The notes: a model not told the origin generated them from the sequence alone. A stretch of DNA of 64,000 nt from Geothrix sp. SG200 (GCF_022808935.1 NZ_JAKZFR010000001.1:124001-188000), one strand, 5' to 3'. Numbered from the stretch's first letter, positions 22,409-31,310 are shown. A program made the numbers and translations.

Positions 22409-23098
22409 GTGTGTGTTCTCAAAGAGTTCTCTGACCAGGCCACGCTCGTCGCGGCCCTGGCCCAGGATGTGGCGCGGCGGCTGAAGGAGGAGCTCGCTCG
22501 CCAGGATCGAACGGTGCTCGTGGTCTCTGGTGGCCGCAGCCCCGTGCCCCTCTTCCAGGCCCTGGCCAGGCAGGTTCTCCCCTGGGAGCGCGTGACGGTG
22601 ACGCTGGCCGACGAGCGGTGGGTGCCAGCGGATCATTCCGACAGCAATGAGGCCCTGGTGCGGGCCCACCTCCTGCAGGGCGCCGCCGCCGCGGCCAGGA
22701 TGGCGCCCCTGTTCACGGGGGCCCTCACCCCGGAGCAAGGCGCTCCCGCCGTCTGCGCGGCCCTCGCGGAGCTGCCTCGGCCCTTCTGTCGGGTGATTCT
22801 CGGCATGGGCGAGGACGGGCACATCGCCTCGCTGTTCCCGGGGGCCGCGGAGCTGGCCGAAGGCCTGATCACGGAGGCCGCGGCCCTGGCCGTGCATCCC
22901 CCCCGCGCGCCCCATCCGCGCCTCAGCCTCTCCCTGCGCGCCCTGCTGGACACCCGCGACCTCGTGCTGATGATCTCCGGCCCGGCCAAGCGCCGCGTGC
23001 TGGAGCAGGCCCTGGAGGAGGGCCCCGTGGAGGACCTGCCGGTGCGGGCCATCCTGCGCCAGACCGCGGTGCCGGTCTCGGTATGCTGGGCGCCATGA
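22409..23098 (+). CDS. pgl: 6-phosphogluconolactonase
   Basis: Hydrolyses 6-phosphogluconolactone to 6-phosphogluconate. It has 229 residues, typical of the DevB/NagB-like family. Motifs: VSGGRSPVPLF, TLADERWVP with DHSDSNE, and GMGEDGHIASLFPG. The GTG start immediately follows the zwf stop codon, with GGAGG inside the zwf 3' end as its ribosome site, so translation is probably coupled. Its 3' end overlaps hexR by ATGA. The gene completes zwf-pgl-edd-eda, the full ED route from glucose-6-phosphate. Confidence 0.95.
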   Translation: MCVLKEFSDQATLVAALAQDVARRLKEELARQDRTVLVVSGGRSPVPLFQALARQVLPWERVTVTLADERWVPADHSDSNEALVRAHLLQGAAAAARMAPLFTGALTPEQGAPAVCAALAELPRPFCRVILGMGEDGHIASLFPGAAELAEGLITEAAALAVHPPRAPHPRLSLSLRALLDTRDLVLMISGPAKRRVLEQALEEGPVEDLPVRAILRQTAVPVSVCWAP

Positions 23099-23937
23099 GC
23101 CTCCTGACCCGCATCCAGGCCCTCCTGCCCGAGCTGCCGCCCTCGGAGCGGCGCGTGGCGGACCTGGTGCTCAACCATCCGGTGGAGGTGGTCTCCGCCC
23201 CCATCTCGCGGATCGCCGCCCTGGCCGACGTGAGCCAGCCCACGGTCATCCGGTTCTGCCGCCGCCTCAGGTTCCCGGGCCTGCCTGGCTTCAAGCTGAA
23301 GCTGGCGGGGGATCTGGGCGCCGGCATCCCCTTTGTCCACGACCGCCTGGCGGCCGGCGACGGCATGGACCGCCTGATCTCGAAGGTGTTCGACAGCGCC
23401 CTGGCGGGCCTGGCCCGGGGCCGGGACGCCCTGCGGCCCGAGCAGCTCGCCCGGGTCGTGGAGGCCCTCGACCGGGCCAGCCGCATCGAGTGCTACGGCC
23501 TGGGCAATTCCGGCGTCACGGCCCAGGACGCCCAGATGAAGCTGTTCCGCATGGGGACGCCCACGTTGGTCTGCACGGATTCCCAGATGCAGCGCGTCGC
23601 CGCGGCCCTGCTGCCCGCCGACGCGGTGGTGCTGGCCATCTCCAACTCGGGGCGCACCCGGAACCTGCTGGAGGTCGTCGCCCTGGCGCGGCACTCCGGG
23701 GCCACGGTCATCGCCCTCACGCGCTCGGGCACACCCCTGGCGGAGGCCGCGGACCTGCTGCTGCCCGCGGACGTGCAGGAGAACCCCGAGGTCTACGCGC
23801 CCATGGTGGCCCGGCTCGTCCACCTGGCCATCATCGACGTGCTCACCGTGGCCCTGGCCCTGCGCAAGGGACCCGCGGCCATCACGCGGATGGAGGCCGC
23901 CAAGGTCTCCCTCCAATCGACCCGGGAGCCCCGCTAG
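23095..23937 (+). CDS. hexR: HexR-like RpiR-family transcriptional regulator
   Basis: A sugar-phosphate-responsive repressor of 280 residues. The N-terminal RpiR helix-turn-helix (about 1-77, with ISRIAALADVSQPTVIRFCRRL) is followed by a SIS sugar-phosphate domain (about 115-250) containing GLGNSGVTAQDAQMK and AISNSGRTRNLLEV. The wording of the SIS region resembles HexR of proteobacteria, which binds KDPG. The ATG overlapping the pgl stop is preferred over an ATG four codons earlier. Its position in zwf-pgl-hexR, with HexR-like dyads in the edd/zwf spacer, suggests autoregulation and control of the ED genes. Confidence 0.85.
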   Translation: MSLLTRIQALLPELPPSERRVADLVLNHPVEVVSAPISRIAALADVSQPTVIRFCRRLRFPGLPGFKLKLAGDLGAGIPFVHDRLAAGDGMDRLISKVFDSALAGLARGRDALRPEQLARVVEALDRASRIECYGLGNSGVTAQDAQMKLFRMGTPTLVCTDSQMQRVAAALLPADAVVLAISNSGRTRNLLEVVALARHSGATVIALTRSGTPLAEAADLLLPADVQENPEVYAPMVARLVHLAIIDVLTVALALRKGPAAITRMEAAKVSLQSTREPR

Positions 23938-23990
23938 GCGTCCTTCGCTATGCTTCCGGAACGGCTCCGGCCACGACCCAGGAGGGGAAC

Positions 23991-24794
23991 ATGCGACACC
24001 GAGGCGAACTGGTCCGGGCCCTGGCGCTCGCGGCGGCCCTGCTCCCCGGCCTGGCGACCCCGGCCGCCGAGGCCGACCGCACCCAGTGGAAGCTCGCCAG
24101 CTTCACCTGGGTGAATCGCGTGGCCGCCGAGCCGGGGGCCCCCGCCAACGACCATCCCGCGCAGGTCTCCCGGGAGGCCATCCAGATGGCCCTCGGACCC
24201 GTGGTGGCGCAGGTGGACGGGAGCGACACGCCGCTCTTCGAGGCGAAGGAGCTGGCGGCCCTGGCCAAGGCCCTGGAGGAGGCCTTCGCCGTGGTCAAGC
24301 CCTCGGAGGACCTGGTCCTCCTGAGCACCCAGCGGCGGGGCGGCCACTTCATGGATCCCGCCTTCGGCGTGACCGCGCGGGTCTTCGTGAAGGGGGGCGC
24401 CCTGAACCTCATCGTCCACGACGCCCGGCTCGACTTCATGGACCGCTATTCCGCCGACCGCACCCTGCCCACCTTCGCCTACGGGTCCCGGAAGGCCGCG
24501 TCCGCGGTGTCCCTCCGCGGTCCGGGAGCCGCCCTGGTCCGGCCCGACTGGCTGGCCATCCCCCTCGCGGTGGCGTCCGCAGCCCCGGCTCCGGCGCCGG
24601 CTCCGGCTCTGGGGCAGGCCCAGGCCCCGTCTGCCCCGACGCCGGCCCCCACCGCCGAGGCCCCGAAGCGGGACCAGGACTTCTATGACCAGCAGTACCA
24701 GAGGCTCAAGGCCCTCAAGCGGATGCGGGACGAGAACCTGATCACCGAGGCCGAATACCAGCAGAAGCGAGAGGCGATCCTGAAGACGCTCTGA
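23991..24794 (+). CDS. Secreted protein of unknown function with C-terminal SHOCT-like domain
   Basis: A 267-residue exported protein not recognised as a named family. A signal peptide ([19 protein letters not shown]) is followed by a globular region of about 160 residues, an Ala/Pro linker (about 200-225, PAPAPAPA-type), and a C-terminal helical hairpin, [22 protein letters not shown], that matches the SHOCT domain pattern (Leu-rich helix, I-T-E-x-E-[FY], helix; quoted in part). GGAGG precedes the ATG. It lies 53 bp after hexR, possibly with its own promoter. SHOCT domains are often oligomerisation or sorting tails; function is unknown. Confidence 0.72.
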   Translation: MRHRGELVRALALAAALLPGLATPAAEADRTQWKLASFTWVNRVAAEPGAPANDHPAQVSREAIQMALGPVVAQVDGSDTPLFEAKELAALAKALEEAFAVVKPSEDLVLLSTQRRGGHFMDPAFGVTARVFVKGGALNLIVHDARLDFMDRYSADRTLPTFAYGSRKAASAVSLRGPGAALVRPDWLAIPLAVASAAPAPAPAPALGQAQAPSAPTPAPTAEAPKRDQDFYDQQYQRLKALKRMRDENLITEAEYQQKREAILKTL

Positions 24795-24867
24795 GGCCCG
24801 CTGGATACCGGCGCGTCCTTGCGGCGCGGCTTCGCGATACCCTGGGGGGTCCCCCCCGGAGTCCGCC

Positions 24868-26040
24868 ATGTCCACCTACATCCTGTCCGCGACCCGCACC
24901 GCCGTCGGTTCTTTTGGGGGCGGCCTGAAGCCGCTGAATGCCGTGCAGATGGGCGCCCTGGCCATCACCGAGGCCCTGAAGCGGGCCGGCGTGGCGCCGG
25001 AGGCCGTGGGCGACGTGGTCATGGGCAACGTGCTCCAGGCCGGCAGCGGGCAGAATGTCGCCCGGCTCGCGGCCCTCAAGGCCGGCCTGTCCTTCTCGAC
25101 GCCCGCCCACACCCCGAACCAGGTGTGCGGCTCGGGCCTCAAGGCCATCGCCCTGGGCGCCCAGTCCATCGCCATGGGCGATGCGGACCTGGTGGTGGCC
25201 GGGGGCACCGAGAGCATGTCCAACGCGCCCTACCTGCTGCCCGCCGCCCGCTGGGGCGCCCGCATGGGCAACGCCCAGCTCATCGACAGCATGATCCAGG
25301 ACGGCCTCTGGTGCGGCCACGGCGACACCCACATGGGCATCACCGCCGAGAACGTGGCCGCCAAGCACGGCCTCACCCGCGAGGCCCAGGATGCCTTCTC
25401 CCTCGCCAGCCAGCAGAAGGCCGCCGCCGCCCAGGCCGCGGGCGCCTTCGACCGCGAGGTGTTCACCGTCACTCTGGCGGGCAAGAAGGGCGATGTCCTC
25501 TTCAACCGCGACGAGTACATCAAGGCCGACGCCTCTGCCGAGGGACTGGCCAAGCTCAAGCCCGCCTTCAAGAAGGACGGCACCGTCACCGCCGGCAACG
25601 CCAGCGGCATCAACGATGGCGCCGCGGCCCTGGTGCTGGCCTCCGAGGCGGCCGCCAAGGCCCACCAGCCCATTGCCCGCATCCTCGGCTTCGCCCAGGC
25701 CGGTGTGGATCCCGCCACCATGGGCCTGGGCCCCGTGCCCGCCATCCAGAAGCTGCTGGCCAAGACCGGCGTGAAGCTGCAGGACATCGACCTCTTCGAG
25801 CTCAACGAGGCCTTCGCCGCCCAGAGCCTGGGTGTGCTGGCGGAGCTGCCCGAGCTCGACCCCGCCAAGGTGAACCTGCGCGGCGGCGCCATCGCCATCG
25901 GCCACCCCATTGGGGCCAGCGGCACCCGGATCCTCGTCACCCTCATCCACCTGCTCCAGGACGAGAACAAGAAGCTCGGCCTCGCCGCCCTCTGCGTTGG
26001 CGGCGGCCAGGGCGTGGCCATGCTGGTGGAGCGGCTTTAG
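24868..26040 (+). CDS. atoB: Acetyl-CoA acetyltransferase (thiolase II)
   Basis: Condenses two acetyl-CoA to acetoacetyl-CoA or performs the reverse thiolysis. It has 390 residues, the standard size. The nucleophilic Cys is in [10 protein letters not shown] (Cys 87), the His in [10 protein letters not shown] and the second Cys in [12 protein letters not shown] lies before the ATG. No beta-oxidation or PHB genes are adjacent, so the direction and pathway (ketone body, PHB precursor, isoprenoid or fatty-acid degradation) cannot be fixed. It converges with purU, with 8 bp between stop codons. Confidence 0.95.
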   Translation: MSTYILSATRTAVGSFGGGLKPLNAVQMGALAITEALKRAGVAPEAVGDVVMGNVLQAGSGQNVARLAALKAGLSFSTPAHTPNQVCGSGLKAIALGAQSIAMGDADLVVAGGTESMSNAPYLLPAARWGARMGNAQLIDSMIQDGLWCGHGDTHMGITAENVAAKHGLTREAQDAFSLASQQKAAAAQAAGAFDREVFTVTLAGKKGDVLFNRDEYIKADASAEGLAKLKPAFKKDGTVTAGNASGINDGAAALVLASEAAAKAHQPIARILGFAQAGVDPATMGLGPVPAIQKLLAKTGVKLQDIDLFELNEAFAAQSLGVLAELPELDPAKVNLRGGAIAIGHPIGASGTRILVTLIHLLQDENKKLGLAALCVGGGQGVAMLVERL

Positions 26041-26048
26041 ACCGAGAG

Positions 26049-26903
26049 CTATTCGAACACCACCGTCTTGTTCCCGTAAGTCAGCACCCGGTGCTGGAGG
26101 TGGAGCCGCACGGCCCGCGAGAGGGCCAGGCGCTCCATGTCCCGGCCCTTGCGGACCAAGTCCTCGACCGTGTCGCGGTGGCTGACGCGGACCACGTCCT
26201 GATCGATGATCGGGCCCGAGTCGAGGTCCGGCGTGACGTAGTGCGCCGTGGCGCCGATGAGCTTCACGCCCCGGGCGTGGGCCTGGTGGTAAGGCTGGGC
26301 CCCGGCGAAGGCGGGCAGGAAGCTGTGGTGGATGTTGATGACGGAGGGGAAGGCCTCCAGGAAGGCGGGGCTGAGGACCTGCATATACTTGGCGAGGATC
26401 ACCAGGTCCACGCGCTCAGAACGCAGCAGGGCCAGTTCCTGGGCCTCGGCGGCGTCCTGGGTCTCGCGGGTGATGGGGACCATGTGGAAGGGGATGCCCA
26501 GGGGTTCGACATGGCGGCTCAGCGTGGCGTGGTTGCTGAGCACCAGGGCGATCTCCGCCCCCAGCTCGCCGGCCTGATGGCGCCAGAGGAGGTCCAGGAG
26601 GCAGTGCTCCTGCTTGCTGCACCAGATGGCAATCCGGGGGACCACGTCCGAGAAATGGAGCTCCCAGTGGCCGCCCATGGGTTCGGCGATGTCTGCGAAC
26701 CCCTTCCGGAGCCCGGCCCGGTCGAGGTCCAGGCCCTCGACCTCCAGCTCGATGCGGCCCAGGAAGCGCCCGGCCTGCAGGTCCGAGTGATGATCCGAGT
26801 CGACGATGTTCCCGCCGTGCTGGTACACGAAGCCGGCCAGGCGCGCCACGATGCCCTTCTGGTCCGGGCAGGAGATGAGGAAGATGGCCGTGGGCTTGGA
26901 CAT
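26049..26903 (-). CDS. purU: Formyltetrahydrofolate deformylase
   Basis: Hydrolyses 10-formyl-THF to THF and formate, supplying formate for purine synthesis or balancing one-carbon pools. It has about 284 residues (E. coli PurU 280). An N-terminal ACT domain (FLISCPDQKGIVARLAGFV) precedes the formyl-transferase fold with NIHHSFLPAF, the catalytic His/Asp region GATAHYVTPDLDSGPII. The ATG at 26903 is chosen; a GTG four codons upstream (26915) is possible but lacks a better ribosome site. It is transcribed divergently from ftsE across a spacer holding a long hairpin. Confidence 0.93.
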   Translation of the reverse strand: MSKPTAIFLISCPDQKGIVARLAGFVYQHGGNIVDSDHHSDLQAGRFLGRIELEVEGLDLDRAGLRKGFADIAEPMGGHWELHFSDVVPRIAIWCSKQEHCLLDLLWRHQAGELGAEIALVLSNHATLSRHVEPLGIPFHMVPITRETQDAAEAQELALLRSERVDLVILAKYMQVLSPAFLEAFPSVINIHHSFLPAFAGAQPYHQAHARGVKLIGATAHYVTPDLDSGPIIDQDVVRVSHRDTVEDLVRKGRDMERLALSRAVRLHLQHRVLTYGNKTVVFE

Positions 26904-26992
26904 AGGTGATTTCACCCCAGGGCAGCTCGGCCCGCAAGCAAATCGGGCGGCCAGGACGCGGCCAGGCTGGTGGAAAGGAACCGAAAGACTGG

Positions 26993-27063
26993 AACCGCGA
27001 ATGGCGCGAATATGAAAGACATGTATTCGCGCGCATTCGCGCCATTCGCGGTTAGGTTTTTTT
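26993..27063 (+). repeat. Extragenic inverted repeat of ATTCGCG units with T7 tail, in the ftsE leader
   Basis: Two perfect 19-nt arms (26993-27011 and 27035-27053) are separated by 23 nt. The arms are built from CGCGAAT / ATTCGCG heptamers: two on the left, three on the right at 9-10 nt spacing. Three nt after the right arm is a run of seven T, ending one base before the ftsE ATG. It resembles widespread extragenic repeats made of CGCGAAT units and also has the form of an intrinsic terminator on the plus strand. It could attenuate ftsE or act as an mRNA structure controlling its start. Confidence 0.7.
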
Positions 27064-27064
27064 C

Positions 27065-27751
<687 letters not shown>

Positions 27752-27839
27752 GGGCAGTTCGGACTCCAGGCGCCGGATGGCCTGGAAGGGCGCTAATCTT
27801 GTATCTGCCTCGACCTTCGTCGTAGCCACCCGAGGTCCC

Positions 27840-28427
27840 ATGGCCCAGCCCCTCACCGATGCCCGTTTCGTCACCTCCGCCTCCGACGCGCGGACGCTGG
27901 GTGTCTGCCATGCGGAGGTGGCCTTCGTGGGGCGCAGCAACGTGGGGAAGTCCTCGCTGCTCAACGCCCTGGCCAACCAGAAGCAGCTGGCGCGGGTATC
28001 CAAGACGCCGGGCCGCACGCGGCTCATCAACGTGTTCCTCACGGGGCCGGACCGCTGGATCGTGGATCTTCCTGGCTACGGCTTCGCCACCGGACCTGCC
28101 GCCGAGCGGGCCACCTGGCAGAAGATGATCGAGGGCTACCTCACGGGCCGGGCCACGCTGCGCATGGTCTTCGTGCTGGTGGACGCCGAAGTGGGCCCCA
28201 CCAAGCTGGACCACCAGATGATCGAGTGGCTCCGCGCCGAGGGCCTGCCCCTCCGCGTCGTGGCCACCAAGGCCGACCAGGTGAAGCCCAGCAGGGCCCT
28301 GAAGCAGCGCAAGGACGTGGCCGCGGACCTGGGCCTGCATGCCGGCGACATCGCCTGGGTGAGCGCGGGCAAGGGCACGGGCATTCCCGAGCTGCGGCGC
28401 GAAGTGGCGGACCTGCTAGGGCTCTGA
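27840..28427 (+). CDS. engB: Ribosome biogenesis GTPase EngB/YsxC
   Basis: An essential small GTPase for late 50S assembly, 195 residues (typical about 200). G1 is GRSNVGKSSL (31-40), G3 is DLPGYG, G4 is TKAD and the G5-like region is WVSAGKGTG. The region KTPGRTRLINVF before G3 is the EngB switch I. GAGG precedes the ATG. An in-frame ATG at 27777 lacks a ribosome site and would add a non-family extension. It is followed by a spacer with inverted tandem repeats. Confidence 0.95.
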   Translation: MAQPLTDARFVTSASDARTLGVCHAEVAFVGRSNVGKSSLLNALANQKQLARVSKTPGRTRLINVFLTGPDRWIVDLPGYGFATGPAAERATWQKMIEGYLTGRATLRMVFVLVDAEVGPTKLDHQMIEWLRAEGLPLRVVATKADQVKPSRALKQRKDVAADLGLHAGDIAWVSAGKGTGIPELRREVADLLGL

Positions 28428-28438
28428 GGGAAGTCTGG

Positions 28439-28601
28439 AGTCTTCAGTCTTCAGGTACAGCTTGAAGCGCCCTTCGGCCGCGCCATTGTTTTTCATTTGG
28501 GCTCGGACGATCGCTGGTGTGGGTCGATCCCAAACCAAAAGATCCGGGGCGGCGCTCGAGCCGCATCAGGAAGCAGTACCTGAGGACTGAGGACTGAGGA
28601 C
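28439..28601. repeat. Imperfect inverted repeat with tandem CTTCAGT/GACTGAG units
   Basis: The left arm (28439-28458, AGTCTTCAGTCTTCAGGTAC) and the right arm (28576-28601, beginning GTACCTGAGGACTGAGGACT) pair over about 20 nt. The arm differences are T for C, which still allows G-U pairing in RNA. The right arm is itself a tandem of GGACTGA heptamers. About 117 nt separate the arms. The element fills the spacer between engB and the converging VanZ-LpxH gene and looks like an extragenic repeat family member. Confidence 0.55.
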
Positions 28602-28608
28602 CAAGCCC

Positions 28609-29679
28609 CTACAACTCCTCGACCTTCCCGCCCCGCCACACCATGAACCGCCCCTCGTGGGCCCAGGGCAGGGCGATGCCGTTGGCTTCGACCTCGTGGG
28701 TGTGGAAGTGGCCGGTGAGGAAGGTGGCCGGGGCATGGGCCTGGGCCGCGGCGCGGAAGGCCTCGCGCGGGAAGGTGAGCTTGTAGGCGGCGTTGGTGGT
28801 GCGGAGCTTCCGCTCCATCCAGGCGGACACCTTCCGGGCCATGCCGGCGGGCATCAGGCGGAACACCAGCCACAGGGCCCCCGAGCGGGACACCAGGTTC
28901 CACAGGCGGTACTGACGGTCCGCGGTGTTGATGAGGTCGCCGTGCTCCCAGGCCAGCCCTTCCCCCTCGAGGACGCCGCCGATCCCCTCGCCCATCAGGT
29001 CGAACCTGGCCGCGTGGCGGTCCAGGAAGTACTCGCGGTTCCCCATCCACAGGCCCACCCAGCGGCCCCCGGCGCGGCGGGCGTCCGCCCAGGCGAGGAA
29101 GGCCCGTTGCGCCTCCGTTTCCATGCCCGGAAAGCCCACCCACACGTCGAAGATGTCGCCGAGGAAGAGCCAGTCGGCCTCCGGATGGGCCGCGGTGGCC
29201 GCCTCCAGGCCAGTGAGCGCGGCGTTCCAGTGGGGGTCTGCGACCAGGATGAGGTCCCGGGCGGGGTCCGACCTGCGCGGCGCCCCGCGGCGCCAGGAGA
29301 GGGCTCCCAGGCGCCGGGTGAACAGCAGGTGGAGGGATCCAAGGGTCAGGCCCAACCCCCCGCCGAAGCAGTCCGCCAGCCAGTCGCCGAATTCGCAGGA
29401 GCGGCCGGGGACGAAGAACTGGTGCAGCTCGTCAGAGGCGCCGTAGAGGGCGACGGCGGCCAGGATCCACAGGTGCCGACGGTAGAGGGGCAGGCCGGTG
29501 GCGGTGTGGCGCAGCGTCCGGTCCAAGGCCAGGGCCAGCAGCGCGTACACCGAGGCATGGGCGGCCTTGTCCAGGGGCGGCGGCAGCTCGATCCCGCCCG
29601 GGTAGTGCCCTTGCGCACTCAGCCAGAAGATCATCCCGGCCAGGGCCAGGGGAAGGAGCCAGTACCCACGAAAGCGCAT
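28609..29679 (-). CDS. VanZ-like membrane domain fused to LpxH-like metallophosphoesterase
   Basis: One continuous 356-residue frame joins two domains. Residues 1 to about 125 are a VanZ-like membrane unit (WLLPLALAGMIFWLSAQ, DKAAHASVYALLALAL, LYGASDELHQFFVPGRSCE). From about 140 a calcineurin-type phosphoesterase follows with LVADPHW, LFLGDIFDVWVG, WMGNREYF, EHGDLINT and LTGHFHTHE. The GNRE and HGD spacing resemble LpxH, which cleaves UDP-2,3-diacylglucosamine to lipid X in lipid A synthesis; LpxH usually has GNRD and is a peripheral membrane protein. The ATG at 29679 gives a family-like VanZ start. The VanZ half may anchor the enzyme. Activity on UDP-diacyl-GlcN is inferred. Confidence 0.75.
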   Translation of the reverse strand: MRFRGYWLLPLALAGMIFWLSAQGHYPGGIELPPPLDKAAHASVYALLALALDRTLRHTATGLPLYRRHLWILAAVALYGASDELHQFFVPGRSCEFGDWLADCFGGGLGLTLGSLHLLFTRRLGALSWRRGAPRRSDPARDLILVADPHWNAALTGLEAATAAHPEADWLFLGDIFDVWVGFPGMETEAQRAFLAWADARRAGGRWVGLWMGNREYFLDRHAARFDLMGEGIGGVLEGEGLAWEHGDLINTADRQYRLWNLVSRSGALWLVFRLMPAGMARKVSAWMERKLRTTNAAYKLTFPREAFRAAAQAHAPATFLTGHFHTHEVEANGIALPWAHEGRFMVWRGGKVEEL

Positions 29680-29847
29680 GGTCCATCGAACCACAGGCGA
29701 TGGGGAGATGCGAGCCGGCGCTCCCACGCAGATCCTGGACTGGGCGATCCCCGAAATATCAGCGCCCGGAGACCTTGCCACCGCCCGTGGAGGCCGTACC
29801 TTCCGGGCGTAGGCCCCGGATCTGGCCGCTCAGAAGCCGGAGGTTCC

Positions 29848-30597
29848 ATGCCCAGGAGCTTCGATTCCCTCATCCCCAGCATCGAGCAGCGCGAGGCCGG
29901 ATGGATGCGCCTCCGGGAGCGCTTCGATCAGGCCCATCGGCCCCAGGCTCATCCGTCCGTGACCATCTCCAGGCAGTACGGGTGCGAGGGCTATGCGCTG
30001 GCCCAGCGGCTCAAGGTGCTGCTGGAGGAGGCCTCAGGACAGCCCTGGAACCTCTTCGACAAGGCCCTGGTGGACCAGGTGGCCTCGGACGAGAACCTGT
30101 CCCGCCAGCTCCTGGGCCATCTGGGGGATGAGAGCCACGCGCAGGATGTCCTCCGGACCCACTTCGGCCACCTTACCCACGATGATGCCTACGCCAAGGT
30201 GGTGAAGCACCTCGTCCAGATCGCCATGGTCGGCAGTGCCATCATCGTCGGCCGGGGCGGTGCCGTCGCCTGCCAGGACCTGAAGAACTGCTTCCATTTC
30301 CGCCTGGAGGCCGGCTTCGAATTCCGGATCTCGACCATCGCCCGCCGCCTGGACATCCCCCTGGCGGAGGCCGAGAAACTGGTCCGGAAGCAGTCGAAGC
30401 TGCGGGAGAAGTTCATCAGCGAGTGCCTCCACGCGGATGTCACGTCGTCCCGCTGGTACGACGCCGTGTTCAACAACGAGCGCCAGAGCGTGGAAACCAT
30501 CGCCCAGGCCTGTCGGCGGATCGTGGTCAGCGGCTGGCCCGATCCGGACTACTTCAGGCACGACCCGATGCGCGTGGGCCTGGTGATCCGGAGCTGA
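29848..30597 (+). CDS. Cytidylate-kinase-like family protein
   Basis: A 249-residue protein with the fold of the cytidylate-kinase-like family (Pfam 13189 type). The phosphate-loop region ISRQYGCEGYALAQRL corresponds to the ISRE-x-GS-x-G family motif but has Cys-Glu in place of Gly-Ser. VGRGGAVACQDLKNCFHFRLEA and the LID-like RRLDIPLAEAEKLVRK follow. GGAGG lies 6 bp before the ATG. These proteins often sit near regulators and some may be kinases of unknown substrate. True CMP kinase activity is doubtful; house-keeping Cmk would be shorter. Divergent from the VanZ-LpxH gene. Confidence 0.8.
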   Translation: MPRSFDSLIPSIEQREAGWMRLRERFDQAHRPQAHPSVTISRQYGCEGYALAQRLKVLLEEASGQPWNLFDKALVDQVASDENLSRQLLGHLGDESHAQDVLRTHFGHLTHDDAYAKVVKHLVQIAMVGSAIIVGRGGAVACQDLKNCFHFRLEAGFEFRISTIARRLDIPLAEAEKLVRKQSKLREKFISECLHADVTSSRWYDAVFNNERQSVETIAQACRRIVVSGWPDPDYFRHDPMRVGLVIRS

Positions 30598-30803
30598 CTC
30601 CTTCCATGGCCCGGGCCTGGCAGGTCGGGCAGTGGCCCGGGCAGGTCCAGGAGCAGGCGGGGCGCGCGGCCCTGGGCGCCGGCGGGGGGATGGGAGCAGA
30701 GGCGGCCATGCTTCCAGGATAGCGCCGGGGAGGGGGCGACCGCGGGCGGTTGGCTCGGCTGGGCGGAGACAACTTGGACATGATGCTCAGCCCGCCGGGG
30801 GCC

Positions 30804-30837
30804 GGCTCGGAAGACGGCCTTTGCCGTCTCCCGAGCC
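30804..30837. terminator. Long two-part hairpin downstream of the kinase-like gene
   Basis: GGCTCGG-A-AGACGGC and GCCGTCT-C-CCGAGCC pair as 7 bp + 1 mismatch + 7 bp with a CTTT loop; flanking CCGG and AGCCC/GGGCT blocks can extend it. There is no T tail. It may be a transcription end or part of an extragenic repeat. Confidence 0.45.
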
Positions 30838-30857
30838 ACCCGGCTGGGCTTCGCCAT

Positions 30858-30933
30858 CCGTGACTTCGATTCCCCTTGGGACATGAGAAAGGCCCGGCAG
30901 GTGCCGGGCCGTTTGGTAGTCCCAAGGGGAATC
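30858..30933 (-). repeat. Copy A of tRNA-Glu 3'-end/terminator element
   Basis: On the minus strand it begins with the last 20 nt of tRNA-Glu including CCA (30914-30933), then a GGCCCGGCA/TGCCGGGCC hairpin, then the same tRNA 3' segment inverted (GATTCCCCTTGGGAC on the plus strand, 30868-30882). It matches copy B at 31072-31148 almost base for base, differing only around the hairpin borders. The rest of the tRNA is missing here. Confidence 0.7.
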
Positions 30934-31071
30934 CCTCCGCGTCACCCCTGCGGCTGCGCCTTCGGGGTGACGCTCTGGCCGCACGGCTGGCTGCGCACGG
31001 GCCTCCGCCTGCGGCGGATCGGCCCGGACAGCCCCCCGGGCTGTTCGGGCCTGGCCCTACCTGCGCGCCAA

Positions 31072-31148
31072 CCGTGACTTCGATTCCCCTTGGGACATGA
31101 AGAAGGCCCGGCAGGTGCCGGGCCTCGTTGGTAGTCCCAAGGGGAATC
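31072..31148 (-). repeat. Copy B of tRNA-Glu 3'-end/terminator element (contiguous with the intact tRNA)
   Basis: This copy includes the true 3' end of tRNA-Glu, its downstream GGCCCGGCA-CC-TGCCGGGCC hairpin (probable tRNA terminator) and the inverted tRNA 3' segment at 31080-31096. The two copies are separated by about 138 bp of unrelated GC-rich DNA. Confidence 0.7.
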
Positions 31149-31203
31149 GAACCCCTGTTTACGCCGTGAGAGGGCGTCGTCCTAACCGCTAGACGATGGG
31201 ACC
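31129..31203 (-). tRNA. tRNA-Glu (anticodon CTC)
   Basis: Read on the minus strand, the 75-nt gene starts GGTCCCATCGTCTAG and ends GGGACTA-CCA, so CCA is encoded. The D arm contains GCGGTTAGGAC, the anticodon arm is ACGCC-CTCTCAC-GGCGT (anticodon CTC), and the T arm is AGGGG-TTCGATT-CCCCT. The acceptor begins with G1-U72, as in several tRNA-Glu. A GC hairpin follows within 15 bp as likely terminator. It lies 17 bp downstream of tRNA-Gln. Confidence 0.95.
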
Positions 31204-31220
31204 AGGAACCAAGTTTTGAG

Positions 31221-31295
31221 TGGTTGGGGAGGAAGGACTCGAACCCTCACCTGACAGAACCAGAATCTGTTGTCCTACCATTAGACCACTCCCCA
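31221..31295 (-). tRNA. tRNA-Gln (anticodon CTG)
   Basis: Read on the minus strand, the gene begins TGGGGAGTGGTCTAATGG and ends CTCCCCA-A-CCA. The anticodon arm is ACAGA-TTCTGGT-TCTGT with anticodon CTG, and the T arm is GAGGG-TTCGAGT-CCTTC. U1-A72 at the acceptor end is a known tRNA-Gln feature. It is first of a Gln-Glu tRNA pair driven from the promoter just upstream. Confidence 0.95.
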
Positions 31296-31310
31296 ACGAG
31301 TGGAAGATTC

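Larger units (their letters stand above)
30598..31128. other. Gene-poor 530-bp spacer with hairpins and tRNA-derived repeats
   Basis: No convincing protein gene is seen between the kinase-like gene and the tRNAs. The spacer holds a large hairpin (30804-30837), two copies of a tRNA-Glu-3'-end element (30858-30933 and 31072-31148), and GC-rich sequence between them with further short dyads (for example GTCACCCC / GGGGTGAC near 30941-30964). Candidate frames on the minus strand lack start signals and familiar motifs. Confidence 0.6.

Noticed and set aside
26904-26915. GTG start of purU four codons upstream
   Set aside because: ATG at 26903 has the better spaced purine-rich sequence and gives the usual length; the GTG remains possible.
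30554-30925. Minus-strand peptide with a CPGHCPTC-type Cys cluster
   Set aside because: No ribosome site at usable distance, overlaps the end of the kinase-like gene, and the rest is low-complexity Pro/Ala/Arg.
30914-30933. A second tRNA-Glu gene
   Set aside because: Only the last 20 nt of the tRNA are present; no D or anticodon arm.
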